The notes beneath the pieces are model-generated. The model had not been told where the DNA came from and searched no databases. It worked only from the letters and a program-made list of their open reading frames with translations. A stretch of 42,327 bases of DNA from Silvibacterium sp. (GTDB taxonomy: Bacteria; Acidobacteriota; Terriglobia; Terriglobales; Acidobacteriaceae). The DNA lies in NCBI GenBank assembly GCA_019234945.1, contig JAFAKX010000164.1, positions 1 to 42,327 on the forward strand, read 5' to 3'. Shown piece after piece: positions 34,274 to 42,327 of this stretch. The stretch's first letter is position 1, and each line of letters starts with the position of its first letter. The translations under genes and the position numbers were made by a program.

Positions 34274-35269
34274 TTGCCGTTACATCTGCCCAATCTCGAT
34301 GATCTCCGATGGAAGGACATGGTAGCCGAAGGGCGGTCGCTCATTCCCGCATCGGCCGGCGAGTGGACAAACCATAACCCTTCCGATCCGGGGATCACGC
34401 TGGTCGAGCTCTTCGCGTATGTCAGCGGAACTCTCATGTATCAGCTGAACAGGATCACCGAACGCGACACTGCGGCCTTTCTCAGCCTGCTCAATGGGAG
34501 CGACTGGAAATGGAACAAGGCTCTTGCACAAAAAGACTCTTTGAATGCATTCGAATATCGCAGACTCTTGCAGACTGCAGTGAGCACCGAGGAAAAGCGC
34601 CGCACACTGCAAACACTTTCGACTCCCGCACGCGCCGTAACTGCCGAAGACTTCGACACCCTGGCGCGCCTCGTGGCCGGTACGGAGCGGACAAAGACCC
34701 TCCCGCGGCTCAACCTGGAAAATAACGATCCGGGCTCGAGATGGCAGGACGCCCCCGGTCATATCAGCGTGGTGGTTCTGCCGTCGAGCAATGCGCCCGC
34801 AACGGAAGTCCTGGCCAACGCGCGGCAGGCGCTGGAACCAGCGCGGCTGCTGACCACTCGCGTGCACGTCGTTGCTCCGCGTTTTGTGCCGGTCACCATT
34901 CAGCTCACGGTCGTGCCACAGCGCGACGTCCACAACGTCGAGGCTCTTCGCAAGAATGTGATCGACGAGCTCACGCGCTTTCTCGCTCCCCGAGTGGGGT
35001 GGTTCGACGGCAAGGGATGGCCGTTCGGAAGAAATTTGTTCGTCTCGGAGCTTTACCAGGTCGCAGGCGAGATTCCCGCCGTATACAGTGTGCTTCCGAG
35101 CAGAGACGCGCAGGGCGCTATTCGCGATGAGATCTCCGTAGAAGCTCCATTCCAGAACAGGTTGGTGCGGGATGAGGATGGCGAGATCAAGGAGGTCTCC
35201 CTGCTTCCAGATGAGCTTTTCGAGCCGCGAGTTTTGGCAGAGAACATAACGGTTGCCCGACATATTTAG
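34274..35269 (+). CDS. Baseplate J-like wedge protein 2 (Afp12-like)
   Basis: 331 aa from TTG 34274 (PLHLPNLDDLRWKDMVAEG). The open frame runs upstream inside the Afp11-like gene to 34064, but family similarity begins at the TTG. Features: HNPSDPGITLVELFAYVSGT, LMYQLNRITER, then TPARAVTAEDFDTLARLV and a C-terminal RFVPVTIQLTVVP-type domain. It pairs with the longer wedge protein to form the baseplate ring. No strong ribosome binding site is seen, so expression may depend on coupling to the preceding stop 9 nt upstream. Confidence 0.88.
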   Translation: MPLHLPNLDDLRWKDMVAEGRSLIPASAGEWTNHNPSDPGITLVELFAYVSGTLMYQLNRITERDTAAFLSLLNGSDWKWNKALAQKDSLNAFEYRRLLQTAVSTEEKRRTLQTLSTPARAVTAEDFDTLARLVAGTERTKTLPRLNLENNDPGSRWQDAPGHISVVVLPSSNAPATEVLANARQALEPARLLTTRVHVVAPRFVPVTIQLTVVPQRDVHNVEALRKNVIDELTRFLAPRVGWFDGKGWPFGRNLFVSELYQVAGEIPAVYSVLPSRDAQGAIRDEISVEAPFQNRLVRDEDGEIKEVSLLPDELFEPRVLAENITVARHI

Positions 35270-35313
35270 GCAGTTCAGGCGGACGGCGCCACAGGGCGCC
35301 TCAGGCGGAATCT

Positions 35314-36027
35314 ATGGCTGACGACTCTCAGGAACGGCGAACCAGGTTGATCGACCTGCTGCCTGCGATTTATCAGGAGCCGGGCCGCGAAGGGCATCCC
35401 AACTACCTTCCGCGTTTTTTGCCCGCCTTCGAGAGGATCTTGTTCGGAACGGTTGACTCGAGCGAGGCGGCCGCGGATAGCCAGGCGCCCGCAGATATGG
35501 ATAGAGCCCAGGGCCTTCGCGACAGAATTGTCCAGATGGGAAAGCTCCTCGATCCCTGGCTCGCACATGACAAATTCCTGCCGTGGCTGGCTGGGTGGAT
35601 GGCGCTTTCTTTGCGCGCCAATCTTCGCCCGGAGCGAAAGCGGGAACTGATCGCGAACATGATTCCTCTCTACCGGATTCGCGGCACAAGGAAGTATCTC
35701 GAAGAACTTCTGCGCATGTGCGTGGATGTGCCCACGGCGGTCGAGGAAGAAGATGTTCCCGCGCTGCAGATCGGCAGGCACTCCACGCTCGGCAAGGACA
35801 TGTACATCGGCGGCGGCGCACCGCACTTCTTTCGCGTCAAGATGGTGGCTTCGCAATTGAGCATGCCTAAGCTGGAAGAACAGAGGCAGTTGGCCTACGA
35901 AGTCGTGGAATTGGCCAAGCCTGCTCACACGGCTTACGAATTTCTGATTGATTCCCCGCGGATGCAGGTCGGTGTGCACTCGACGGTGGGAATCGATACG
36001 GTTTTGGGATCTGCCCAGGCGGTCTGA
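35314..36027 (+). CDS. Phage tail protein I-like (gpI) baseplate/fibre connector
   Basis: 237 aa, ATG 35314. It contains LIDLLPAIYQ, a helical middle ending FLPWLAGWMALSL, and the hallmark RKRELIANMIPLYRIRGT, KYLEELLRMC. The C-terminus (VELAKPAHTAYEFLID) is also typical. P2 gpI-type proteins form the tip of the wedge where fibres attach. It is followed directly by an unrecognised gene, which may be its binding partner. Confidence 0.9.
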   Translation: MADDSQERRTRLIDLLPAIYQEPGREGHPNYLPRFLPAFERILFGTVDSSEAAADSQAPADMDRAQGLRDRIVQMGKLLDPWLAHDKFLPWLAGWMALSLRANLRPERKRELIANMIPLYRIRGTRKYLEELLRMCVDVPTAVEEEDVPALQIGRHSTLGKDMYIGGGAPHFFRVKMVASQLSMPKLEEQRQLAYEVVELAKPAHTAYEFLIDSPRMQVGVHSTVGIDTVLGSAQAV

Positions 36028-36040
36028 AAGGAGTCTGGTC

Positions 36041-36994
36041 GTGCCAATGAAACGGCTCAAATATTTCACCCACCAGTTTCTGCGCGAGCAGGACTTTGAG
36101 GCGGAGCAGAACTATCACATCGCGATGCGCCGCCTGCATAACCGCTCCATACACGGCTGGGGAGTGGTTGAGGGGCTCGCTGTCCACAAGAAGAATGACA
36201 AGGAAATCGTTATCGATCCCGGCATAGCAATCGATGGGCTAGGGCGCGAGATCATCCTGGCGAACCAGGTCACGCGCGATCTTTCCTCTTTCGAACCCGG
36301 TTCTTACACCTACATCACAATCTCCTACGAAGAAATGCTGGAGGACAGCGATCGCTATTCTTCGGGGGGAGTAGAAGGCTACACAAGAACGACGGAGACG
36401 ACTCTCGTCAGCGAAAGGCGGCATGAGCCCGTGAAAGACGGGTCGGTTCTGATCCTTGCCCGCGTCCGCATCAACGAGAACGGCAATGTAAGTGACGAGA
36501 TTGAAACGCACCTGCGCACGCACTTGCATGCCAGGAGTACCGTGACCGGTTGGCTGCGCCTCCCATTCAAGCCGGTACGCCTCGAACCGTTACGCGTCGG
36601 AGGTAAGCTTGTTCCACCGAAGCAATGGGATCCCAGCGTCGAATTCACGGTCGATGTGGCTTCCGCTTATTGCGATAAGGGCGCCCGCGGAACGATGCCG
36701 ATCCCAGTGCCCCCGGGGGCGTCGAAGCTAAAAGCTTTTCGTATTTGCGGTACGACCCACGGCAAGGTGGAAGTCGAATTAGTTCGCGGAGGCTGGAATT
36801 CCGAAGCCAACAGAAGTGAACAAAAACAATTGGCCGAGCGCCGAGTGGAACGCCGAGCGGAAGGCGATGGCTTCGATGAAGTCATCGAGCTTCCAGAGGA
36901 GCGTCAGAATCTGGGAGAACTGCATACTCTGTCGATCGGAGTCATAGCGGAAGGAAGGACCGAAATCTGGCTGGTGGCGGCCCGCTTCGAATAG
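36041..36994 (+). CDS. Conserved eCIS-associated protein of unknown function, possible fibre/receptor module
   Basis: 317 aa from GTG 36041, with AAGGAG 9 nt upstream. ATG 36047 is an alternative, and the frame further upstream lies within the gpI gene. The N-terminus has a distinctive pattern, LKYFTHQFLREQDFEAEQNY then MRRLHNRSIHGWGVVEGLAV. It recalls genes next to gpI in other contractile injection loci. A beta-rich region follows (GIAIDGLGREIIL, YTYITISYEE), and then a distinct C-terminal half with an Arg/Glu-rich helix (about 255-280). There is no signal peptide. It might be a fibre adaptor or target-binding protein. The assignment is from position only. Confidence 0.7.
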   Translation: MPMKRLKYFTHQFLREQDFEAEQNYHIAMRRLHNRSIHGWGVVEGLAVHKKNDKEIVIDPGIAIDGLGREIILANQVTRDLSSFEPGSYTYITISYEEMLEDSDRYSSGGVEGYTRTTETTLVSERRHEPVKDGSVLILARVRINENGNVSDEIETHLRTHLHARSTVTGWLRLPFKPVRLEPLRVGGKLVPPKQWDPSVEFTVDVASAYCDKGARGTMPIPVPPGASKLKAFRICGTTHGKVEVELVRGGWNSEANRSEQKQLAERRVERRAEGDGFDEVIELPEERQNLGELHTLSIGVIAEGRTEIWLVAARFE

Positions 36995-37025
36995 CCACAG
37001 TTGCTTACCTGAGGAGGCAATCGCG

Positions 37026-37898
37026 ATGGACTTGCACTTTCATATTCAGACGCCAGAAGGAAAAACCGAGGCGGCAACCTTTCCGGCTGAGCTTTCGGTG
37101 CACCAGCTCATCACGGAGTTTGTCACCGACGACAAGATGCGTATCCAGCCTCCTGATCCGGAGCAGTGGACCTTCCTCGATCAGGACAGCGGAGAGCATC
37201 TGGACCCTAAAAAGTCGCTGCAACAGAACGGGGTTCAGAGCGGTCACATGCTCAGGCTTGCGCGCCGCAAGGGGTCAGAGCAAGGTCGCAAGGGATCAGA
37301 GCCGATTTCGGACACGAAGCCGGAGCAAGGCGGCTCGCACGTCCTCACACGCTGCGAGAACGGACACTATTTCGATCCCAAGAAACACACCAAGTGTCCT
37401 TACTGTGGAGTCGGGGCGATTCGCTTCGAGCGCAGCCTCAAACTCGGATCGGCTCCCGAGGAGCACACCCGTCCTGCCGGCGTGCAGATACCAGCCAGCT
37501 CGAAGGTGGGGGACGACGCCGTAACCCGCCCCCTGCAGCTCGTACAGGACGATGCCAGGATCGATCCGGTTGTAGGCTGGCTCATTGCCATCAGTGGGCC
37601 TGAGAAGGGCAAGGATTATCGCATCCGCAGCGAGAACAACACGATTGGTCGCTCGAAGGACATGTACATCTGCATCTCGGGAGACGAATCCATCTCCAGG
37701 GAAAGGCACACCGTCATCACCTTCGATCCCCAAAGGAATGCCTTCTATCTGAGCCCGGGTGAGGGGCGCGGTCTGGTCTATCTGAACGGAGAAGCTTTGT
37801 TAGCCCACAAGCAGCTGGAACCTTATGACCAAATCATGTTAGGGAAAACCAAGCTGGTCTTCGTTCCATTTTGCGGAGACAAGTTCAAATGGGAATGA
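37026..37898 (+). CDS. Ubiquitin-like / zinc-ribbon / FHA three-domain protein
   Basis: 290 aa, ATG 37026 behind TGAGGAGGC. Residues 1-80 have a beta-grasp layout like EsaB/YukD: DLHFHIQTPEGK, helix SVHQLITEFV, then SLQQNGVQSGHMLRLARRKG, an end similar to the exposed tail of ubiquitin. A linker with the repeat RKGSEQGRKGSEP follows, then a zinc-ribbon-like segment (C110, H114, C124-x2-C127). The FHA domain is at about 180-290, with GRS at 208-210 and SxxRxxH near 222-228, the phospho-threonine-binding residues. It is cytoplasmic. It probably reads a phosphothreonine mark placed by the kinase at the end of the module. The stop overlaps the next start. Confidence 0.85.
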   Translation: MDLHFHIQTPEGKTEAATFPAELSVHQLITEFVTDDKMRIQPPDPEQWTFLDQDSGEHLDPKKSLQQNGVQSGHMLRLARRKGSEQGRKGSEPISDTKPEQGGSHVLTRCENGHYFDPKKHTKCPYCGVGAIRFERSLKLGSAPEEHTRPAGVQIPASSKVGDDAVTRPLQLVQDDARIDPVVGWLIAISGPEKGKDYRIRSENNTIGRSKDMYICISGDESISRERHTVITFDPQRNAFYLSPGEGRGLVYLNGEALLAHKQLEPYDQIMLGKTKLVFVPFCGDKFKWE

Positions 37899-39298
37899 AG
37901 CGACTTTCCGCCCTATTGCTCGCGTTTTCCTGTTTTGCAGGGCGCGTTCTCGCGCAGGGAGAGCCGGGGAGGTTCGCCCTCACTCAAGTGACTTTCCAGT
38001 CTCCTGTATTGATCGCCTACGTTGACGTTCTGAATCCGGACGGTCAGCCTCCCACTAAAATTGCCCCATCCGACTTGTCGGCAACCATCGCGCAGCGAAG
38101 CCTCAAGGTCGAGTCGGTTACGCCCTTTTCCCAAAGCGGCGAAGGAGTAGCCTATTTATTCCTGGTCGACGTATCGAAGTCGATCGCACGTGCCCAATTC
38201 AATCAAATGCGCACGGAGGTCGACTCGTGGATCGAAAGCCTTACCCCCAACGATCGCATGGCGATCGTTACCTTCGGTGAACAGGATCGGCAATTGGTCG
38301 ATTTCACCTCCGACAAAAACGCCCTTCACGGGGCGTTGAGAATCGTGGGCCCTACTGACAAGCTGACGAAGCTGTATCTCGCATTGCGAAATGCGATCGA
38401 CGTCCGGCAAAGGACGGATCCAGATCTGCCGAGCCGCCGCGTCATCGTGATTCTCAGCGACGGCAAGGATGAAGGCAGCGGCTTCACCGCGGACGACGTG
38501 GGTCGAATCTTCGAGCAGAGCCCGATCCCCATCTACGCCATCGGCTTCAGCACGCTTCCGTCGTCCCAGAAAAATACTTATCTCGAAGCTTTGAATCGGG
38601 TCGCCGCGCTTTCCGGCGGTCTCTACATCGAAGGATCCTCGTTACCGGCGGCGTACCAGGCAGTACGTCAGGCGATACAACGGGTGTTCCTCGTTCGCCT
38701 TGAGTGTCCGGGATGCCAGTTGAGCGGCCAATCTCAGCCGCTCGAAATGACCTATACAAACGGCGGCACGTCTCGAACGGACCGTCTTGCTGTGAGTCTG
38801 TCGGTTCCCGCTAAAGCCAAGGAGCGTATCTCCTGGAAGCTTGCCCTCGCCATCGCCCTCGCGGTCGGAGTCGTGATCACAATACCCATTGTGATCAAAA
38901 TCATGCGCCCCGAGCCCGCACCTGCGCCCGCGCCCCCACCGACGCCACCGGTACCGACACCGCCGCAGGTGGTCATTGTCACTCCTCCAGCCGGGCGCAG
39001 CATCGAACTCACCGTTCTCTCCGGCAATGAGCGGGGACGCGTGGACAAGGTGAACCTGTCGTCGAAGATAGTCGTCGGCAGAGACAAGAAATGCGATGTG
39101 TCCTATCCCGATGATCCCGAAATGTCGGCAAAGCACCTCGAATTGAGCCGGGTGGGAGAGCATGTGGAGGTACATGACCTGGGATCCACGAATGGAACTC
39201 TGCTGAACGGAGCGCAGCTTGTCACCCAGCAGCGGATTGAAGACGGCGACTGGATACGCGCCGGCCTCACGGAAGTGCGAATCAATTTCGGTGCCTGA
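37895..39298 (+). CDS. Membrane-anchored vWA-FHA protein
   Basis: 467 aa from ATG 37895 (ATGA overlap). Signal peptide at 1-20 (LSALLLAFSCFAGRVLA). The vWA domain at about 83-268 has an intact MIDAS D92-V-S94-K-S96 plus DGKDEGSG, so it likely binds a metal-dependent ligand outside the cytoplasm. A TM helix lies at about 312-335, then a Pro/Ala hinge. The FHA domain (about 370-467) has GRDKKC and DLGSTNGTLLNG, intact phospho-peptide binding residues. The topology joins an exported sensor to a cytoplasmic phosphothreonine reader, a good transmembrane link for the phosphorylation switch. Confidence 0.88.
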   Translation: MKRLSALLLAFSCFAGRVLAQGEPGRFALTQVTFQSPVLIAYVDVLNPDGQPPTKIAPSDLSATIAQRSLKVESVTPFSQSGEGVAYLFLVDVSKSIARAQFNQMRTEVDSWIESLTPNDRMAIVTFGEQDRQLVDFTSDKNALHGALRIVGPTDKLTKLYLALRNAIDVRQRTDPDLPSRRVIVILSDGKDEGSGFTADDVGRIFEQSPIPIYAIGFSTLPSSQKNTYLEALNRVAALSGGLYIEGSSLPAAYQAVRQAIQRVFLVRLECPGCQLSGQSQPLEMTYTNGGTSRTDRLAVSLSVPAKAKERISWKLALAIALAVGVVITIPIVIKIMRPEPAPAPAPPPTPPVPTPPQVVIVTPPAGRSIELTVLSGNERGRVDKVNLSSKIVVGRDKKCDVSYPDDPEMSAKHLELSRVGEHVEVHDLGSTNGTLLNGAQLVTQQRIEDGDWIRAGLTEVRINFGA

Positions 39299-40704
39299 TG
39301 AAATTCTCTGCCGGCAACGCCCAGCATATCGGCGCCAGGGAGCAACAACAGGACTCCTTCGGATTCTCCGATCCAAGTGATAAGTCCTTTGTGCGGCATG
39401 GCGGATTCCTGGGCGTGGTCGCCGACGGCATGGGTGGCCTGGCGAATGGGCGGGAGGCCAGCGCCACTGCGGTCCGTTCGTTTCTTGCGGCGTACCAGGC
39501 GAAGCCCGCTTTGGAGTCCGTGGTCGACGCGCTCTCGCGATCCCTGGGGGAAGCTAACCAGGCAGTGAGGCGCATCGTCGAAAACGGCTCTGCGAACGAT
39601 GCCGGAACCACGCTCGCCGCGGCGGCGGTATTGGATCGCGAGCTGTATTGGATCGCAGCCGGCGACAGCAGGATCTACTGGCTTCACGACGACGAACTGA
39701 CGCAGCTCACTGCAGATCATACCTACGCGGCGATGCTGAACCGTCAGGTAGCACTGGGCAAGATTTCGCGTAGTGAGGCGGAAAATCATCCGGAGCGGGC
39801 TTCCCTGACAAGTTATCTCGGCCAGTCGGAGCCGGCGTTCACCGACCGCAACCTTAAGCCTCTTCTTCTCGGCGATGGTGACGGCGTGGTGCTGTGTAGC
39901 GATGGGTTCTATCGGGCGCTCGCCTCTGACGAGATTGTGAACGGCTTTCGCGGCAACCCACAGCACGCCTGCGACTCACTCGTCGAGTTTGTCGTATCTA
40001 AGGGCAGAAAACAGCAGGACAACCTGACCGTCATCGCTCTCAAGTCCAGAAAGGCCGCGCAGGGGTTCGCGCGCATCTCCAGAAGGGCTCGTATTCTTCT
40101 TGTTGCCGCAGCATGCATGATTCTTTTGTCGATTGCCGCAGGATTCTGGTTCGGACGGCACGGCTTTGTGCAGCACCCACCCCCGCCGGCGGCTTCATCG
40201 ACCCCGGCGGCAGGTACGCCACCGAAGCCGCAACCGCCGGGTGCCCCTGCGAGCAAGCCGAATACACCGGTGAACGTCACAGCGTCGCCCGCTTTGCCTC
40301 CGCCCGCGAAGCCCCCAGTTAAAACTGTGGCCAACGGCACCGCGTCGCAGCTTGACAATCCTGACAAGCTGGCCCCAACGCGTCCTTTGAAACACGGGCC
40401 CCCCCCGCATCAGGGACGCAATAGTGGATCACATGCTCCCACTGCGACGGAGCACCATCAGATTACAGAACAACCTGCCTTGGCACCTGACCAGACTGGG
40501 CACGCCACGACCGGGGACGCCGGGTCAAAGCCATCAACTCCCCCAAGTTCGCTTGATACAAGTCCAACGCCGCGTCCTGATACGCAACCTCCGCCGCCGC
40601 CGCCTGCCACACCACCCTCGTCTTCGCCCAATCCGCAATTCGCTCGCCCGGCTGCAACCTGGATACCTCTTCGAGGTGACCATTCCCATGGCTTTCCTGA
40701 CTGA
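39298..40704 (+). CDS. PP2C-family Ser/Thr phosphatase with TM helix and Pro-rich tail
   Basis: 468 aa, ATG 39298 overlapping the previous TGA by one base. Catalytic motifs are complete: VADGMGG (41-47, D43), GTT (113-115), GDSR (122-125), SDGF (201-204) and DNLTV (241-245). A TM helix at about 265-286 is followed by about 180 residues rich in Pro, Ala, Thr and Ser, which should be outside the cytoplasm. The enzyme reverses Ser/Thr phosphorylation by the neighbouring kinase, like PppA in type VI secretion, though the outward Pro-rich tail is unlike PppA. Confidence 0.88.
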   Translation: MKFSAGNAQHIGAREQQQDSFGFSDPSDKSFVRHGGFLGVVADGMGGLANGREASATAVRSFLAAYQAKPALESVVDALSRSLGEANQAVRRIVENGSANDAGTTLAAAAVLDRELYWIAAGDSRIYWLHDDELTQLTADHTYAAMLNRQVALGKISRSEAENHPERASLTSYLGQSEPAFTDRNLKPLLLGDGDGVVLCSDGFYRALASDEIVNGFRGNPQHACDSLVEFVVSKGRKQQDNLTVIALKSRKAAQGFARISRRARILLVAAACMILLSIAAGFWFGRHGFVQHPPPPAASSTPAAGTPPKPQPPGAPASKPNTPVNVTASPALPPPAKPPVKTVANGTASQLDNPDKLAPTRPLKHGPPPHQGRNSGSHAPTATEHHQITEQPALAPDQTGHATTGDAGSKPSTPPSSLDTSPTPRPDTQPPPPPPATPPSSSPNPQFARPAATWIPLRGDHSHGFPD

Positions 40705-41431
40705 AATCGTGAGCCAGGTTGGTGGTCGCCGAGACAACGAGGACTACTGCAGCTTTGCGGTGAGCGGGAACACCGGCTGCTGGGTCGTTGCTGACGGACT
40801 GGGCGGCCACTGCGGCGGTCAGCTCGCTTCCAGGGCTGCCGTCGATGCGGTGCTCGACTCCTTTGCCAGAAATGCTCAGATCAGCGAGCAAATCTTGCGG
40901 AGCCACTTGGAAGCCGCCCAGAATGCAGTGGTGAAGTTGCAGGGTCAACAGCCTGTATTGTCGACGATGCGAACGACGATCGTCGTGCTCATCGCGGAAC
41001 CAACCCAGGCTCTGTGGGCGCATATAGGCGATTCGCGCCTCTACTGCTTCGAAACTGGACGGCTGGTCTTTCAGACCAGCGATCACAGCGTCGTGCAGCG
41101 AATGGTGGATGCGGGAGAACTGTCCTCGCGCCAGATCCGCCATCATGAGGATCGCAATCGCCTGCTTCGCTGCCTCGGGAATTCTGACCCCGATTTCCGA
41201 CCAACGATTCTGCCCTCGCCGCAGCCTGTTTCCTCGGGCTCCGCCTTCCTGCTCTGCACGGACGGTTTCTGGGAGAAGGTTCTGGAAAGCGAGATGGTAG
41301 TGGATCTGGCGAAAGCAGCTGGCCCGTCGGATTGGCTAACGCTGATGGAGAACCGCCTGCTCGAGCGAGCGGCCGACGGCGATGACAACTATAGCGGAGT
41401 TGCAATGATGCTCGATAACAAAGGCCCCTGA
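40688..41431 (+). CDS. Second PP2C-family Ser/Thr phosphatase, soluble
   Basis: 247 aa from ATG 40688. The longer frame to 40424 lies in the Pro-rich tail of the previous gene and has no family resemblance. It overlaps that gene by 17 nt. Motifs: RRDNEDY (14-20), VADGLGG (around 34-40), a GDSRLY strand, CTDGFWE and DNYSG, so it should be active. It has no TM helix. Two adjacent phosphatases of different topology suggest that the membrane and cytosolic pools of phosphoprotein are controlled separately. Confidence 0.88.
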   Translation: MAFLTEIVSQVGGRRDNEDYCSFAVSGNTGCWVVADGLGGHCGGQLASRAAVDAVLDSFARNAQISEQILRSHLEAAQNAVVKLQGQQPVLSTMRTTIVVLIAEPTQALWAHIGDSRLYCFETGRLVFQTSDHSVVQRMVDAGELSSRQIRHHEDRNRLLRCLGNSDPDFRPTILPSPQPVSSGSAFLLCTDGFWEKVLESEMVVDLAKAAGPSDWLTLMENRLLERAADGDDNYSGVAMMLDNKGP

Positions 41432-41495
41432 GTCAGGGCCAGACTCGCGCCGGCTGATGAAAGGCGGTCAAGAATGCGGCGCATGAGAAAGCGAT

Positions 41496-42327
41496 ATGGA
41501 CGTCCAACATCTATGCATGGGCTGCATGAGGAACAAAGGCGCAGCAGACCCCTGTCCGGATTGCGGATGGGTGGAAGGAACTCTGCCGGATTCTCCAGCC
41601 CAGCTCGTGCCTCGCACGATCCTTGCGGAGAAGTACATCCTGGGCCGGGTGCTCGGTCAGGGAGGCTTCGGCATCACTTATCTCGCATGGGACATGCTGC
41701 TGAGCCGGAAACTGGCCATAAAAGAGTACTTCCCCAGAGAGATATGCCTCCGCGCCCGGGATTCGCGTACCGTGCAGGCGGTAACTTCACGCGGTCTGGA
41801 AGATTTCCAGTACGGATTGACCAAGTTTGTAGAAGAAGGAAGAAATCTCGCGCGGTTTCGTGACTATCCCGGCATTGTCTCCCTGCTCGAATTTTTCGAG
41901 GCCAACGGCACAGCCTACATCGTCATGGCCTACATGGAGGGTATGACCTTCAAGCAGTATCTCGAGACGCAGGGCGGCAGGATCACTTTTGAAGCGACAC
42001 TCGAGATTCTCACTCCGGTCATGGATGCTCTGCGCGAGGTTCACCGCATCGGGATGCTGCACCGGGATATCAGCCCCGACAACATTTATCTCAACGAAGA
42101 CCGCCAGGTAAAAATCCTGGATTTCGGCGCCACCCGCTATGCGCTCCGCGAGCAATCCCACGGTTTGACCGTCTTATTCAAGCCCGGATATGCGCCTTTT
42201 GAGCAGTACAGCAGCGGCGGCAAGCAGGGCCCATGGACCGACGTTTATGCCCTGGGCGCGACTTTCTATCGGGCTCTGACGGGCAAACCGCCGTCCGAAG
42301 CGCCGGACCGGATGGCCCACGACGATC
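41496..42327 (+). CDS. Ser/Thr protein kinase (PknB-like) with N-terminal zinc ribbon, partial
   Basis: The first 277 codons of a kinase, running off the right edge. The start is ATG 41496, with GAGAAAG upstream. Residues 1-25 hold C7-x2-C10 and C20-x2-C23, a likely zinc ribbon, then the glycine loop LGQGGFGITYLA (53-64), VAIK-type lysine K76 (LAIKEYFP), and the catalytic loop H189-R-D191-I-S-P-D-N196. DFG at 209-211 and the activation segment ending GYAPFEQY follow. All catalytic residues are present. It probably phosphorylates the FHA ligands of this module or an injection-system component. The C-terminal part (membrane anchor, sensor domain) is not in the window. Confidence 0.92.
   Translation, partial: MDVQHLCMGCMRNKGAADPCPDCGWVEGTLPDSPAQLVPRTILAEKYILGRVLGQGGFGITYLAWDMLLSRKLAIKEYFPREICLRARDSRTVQAVTSRGLEDFQYGLTKFVEEGRNLARFRDYPGIVSLLEFFEANGTAYIVMAYMEGMTFKQYLETQGGRITFEATLEILTPVMDALREVHRIGMLHRDISPDNIYLNEDRQVKILDFGATRYALREQSHGLTVLFKPGYAPFEQYSSGGKQGPWTDVYALGATFYRALTGKPPSEAPDRMAHDD

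Noticed and set aside
41474-41863. 130-codon frame at the right edge
   Set aside because: It is an out-of-frame shadow of the kinase gene, whose true frame from 41496 contains the full set of kinase motifs.

Overview
The window reads as chromosomal DNA of a moderately GC-rich Gram-negative bacterium, most likely an Acidobacteriota. This rests on the style of several proteins: a Tyr/Trp-rich secreted protein, a secreted vWA protein, paired sigma-54 activators, and many TTG/GTG starts. It is an inference, because no rRNA or tRNA gene is present. The bulk of the window is one large extracellular contractile injection system (eCIS; Afp/PVC-like) locus.

Region 1 (1-5769) is a metabolic cassette. 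A PAS-PAS-sigma-54 activator (194-2020, minus) is divergent from a five-gene bacterial multicomponent monooxygenase operon in the order tmoA-B-C-D-E (2399-5769). It encodes the di-iron hydroxylase alpha, gamma and beta subunits, a Rieske ferredoxin and the effector protein. No reductase gene is present.

Region 2 (5917-9918) holds a secreted Tyr/Trp-rich protein (minus) and a second sigma-54 activator (plus) whose receiver-like domain lacks the acceptor Asp. Between them lies about 1 kb of non-coding DNA. Two copies of a ~230-bp element sit there in mirror orientation, one immediately upstream of each gene.

Region 3 (10003-18638, all minus) is the eCIS loading/cargo arm. It contains an AAA+ ATPase (Afp15-like), a DUF4157 metallopeptidase-like protein with a peptidoglycan-binding domain, a long PPGPAPV repeat and a C-terminal JAMM-like motif, a small lipoprotein (possible immunity protein), a PAAR-like DUF4280 protein, and a 932-aa protein with the same N-terminal cargo motifs but a nuclease-like C-terminus. 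The last gene is a small candidate immunity gene.

Region 4 (19187-36994, all plus) is the structural arm. It encodes a DUF3467 protein, a DUF4255 tail terminator, a carboxypeptidase-regulatory-like protein, a short disordered Arg-tailed protein, two sheaths, two tubes, a tail-assembly-chaperone-like protein, a 57-aa protein, a 974-aa disordered protein, a LysM adaptor, a spike split into gpD-like and gp5-like genes, gp25, two baseplate-J-like proteins, a gpI-like protein and an unrecognised conserved protein. Overlapping stop/start codons show tight translational coupling.

Region 5 (37026-end, plus) continues without a gap into a phospho-signalling module: a ubiquitin-like/zinc-ribbon/FHA protein, a secreted-vWA/TM/FHA protein, a PP2C phosphatase with a TM helix and Pro-rich tail, a second PP2C, and a Ser/Thr kinase cut by the window edge. 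This resembles the threonine-phosphorylation switch known from type VI secretion, here attached to an eCIS. The most interesting proposal is a phospho-controlled eCIS carrying at least two different toxin-like cargoes, each with its own candidate immunity gene.
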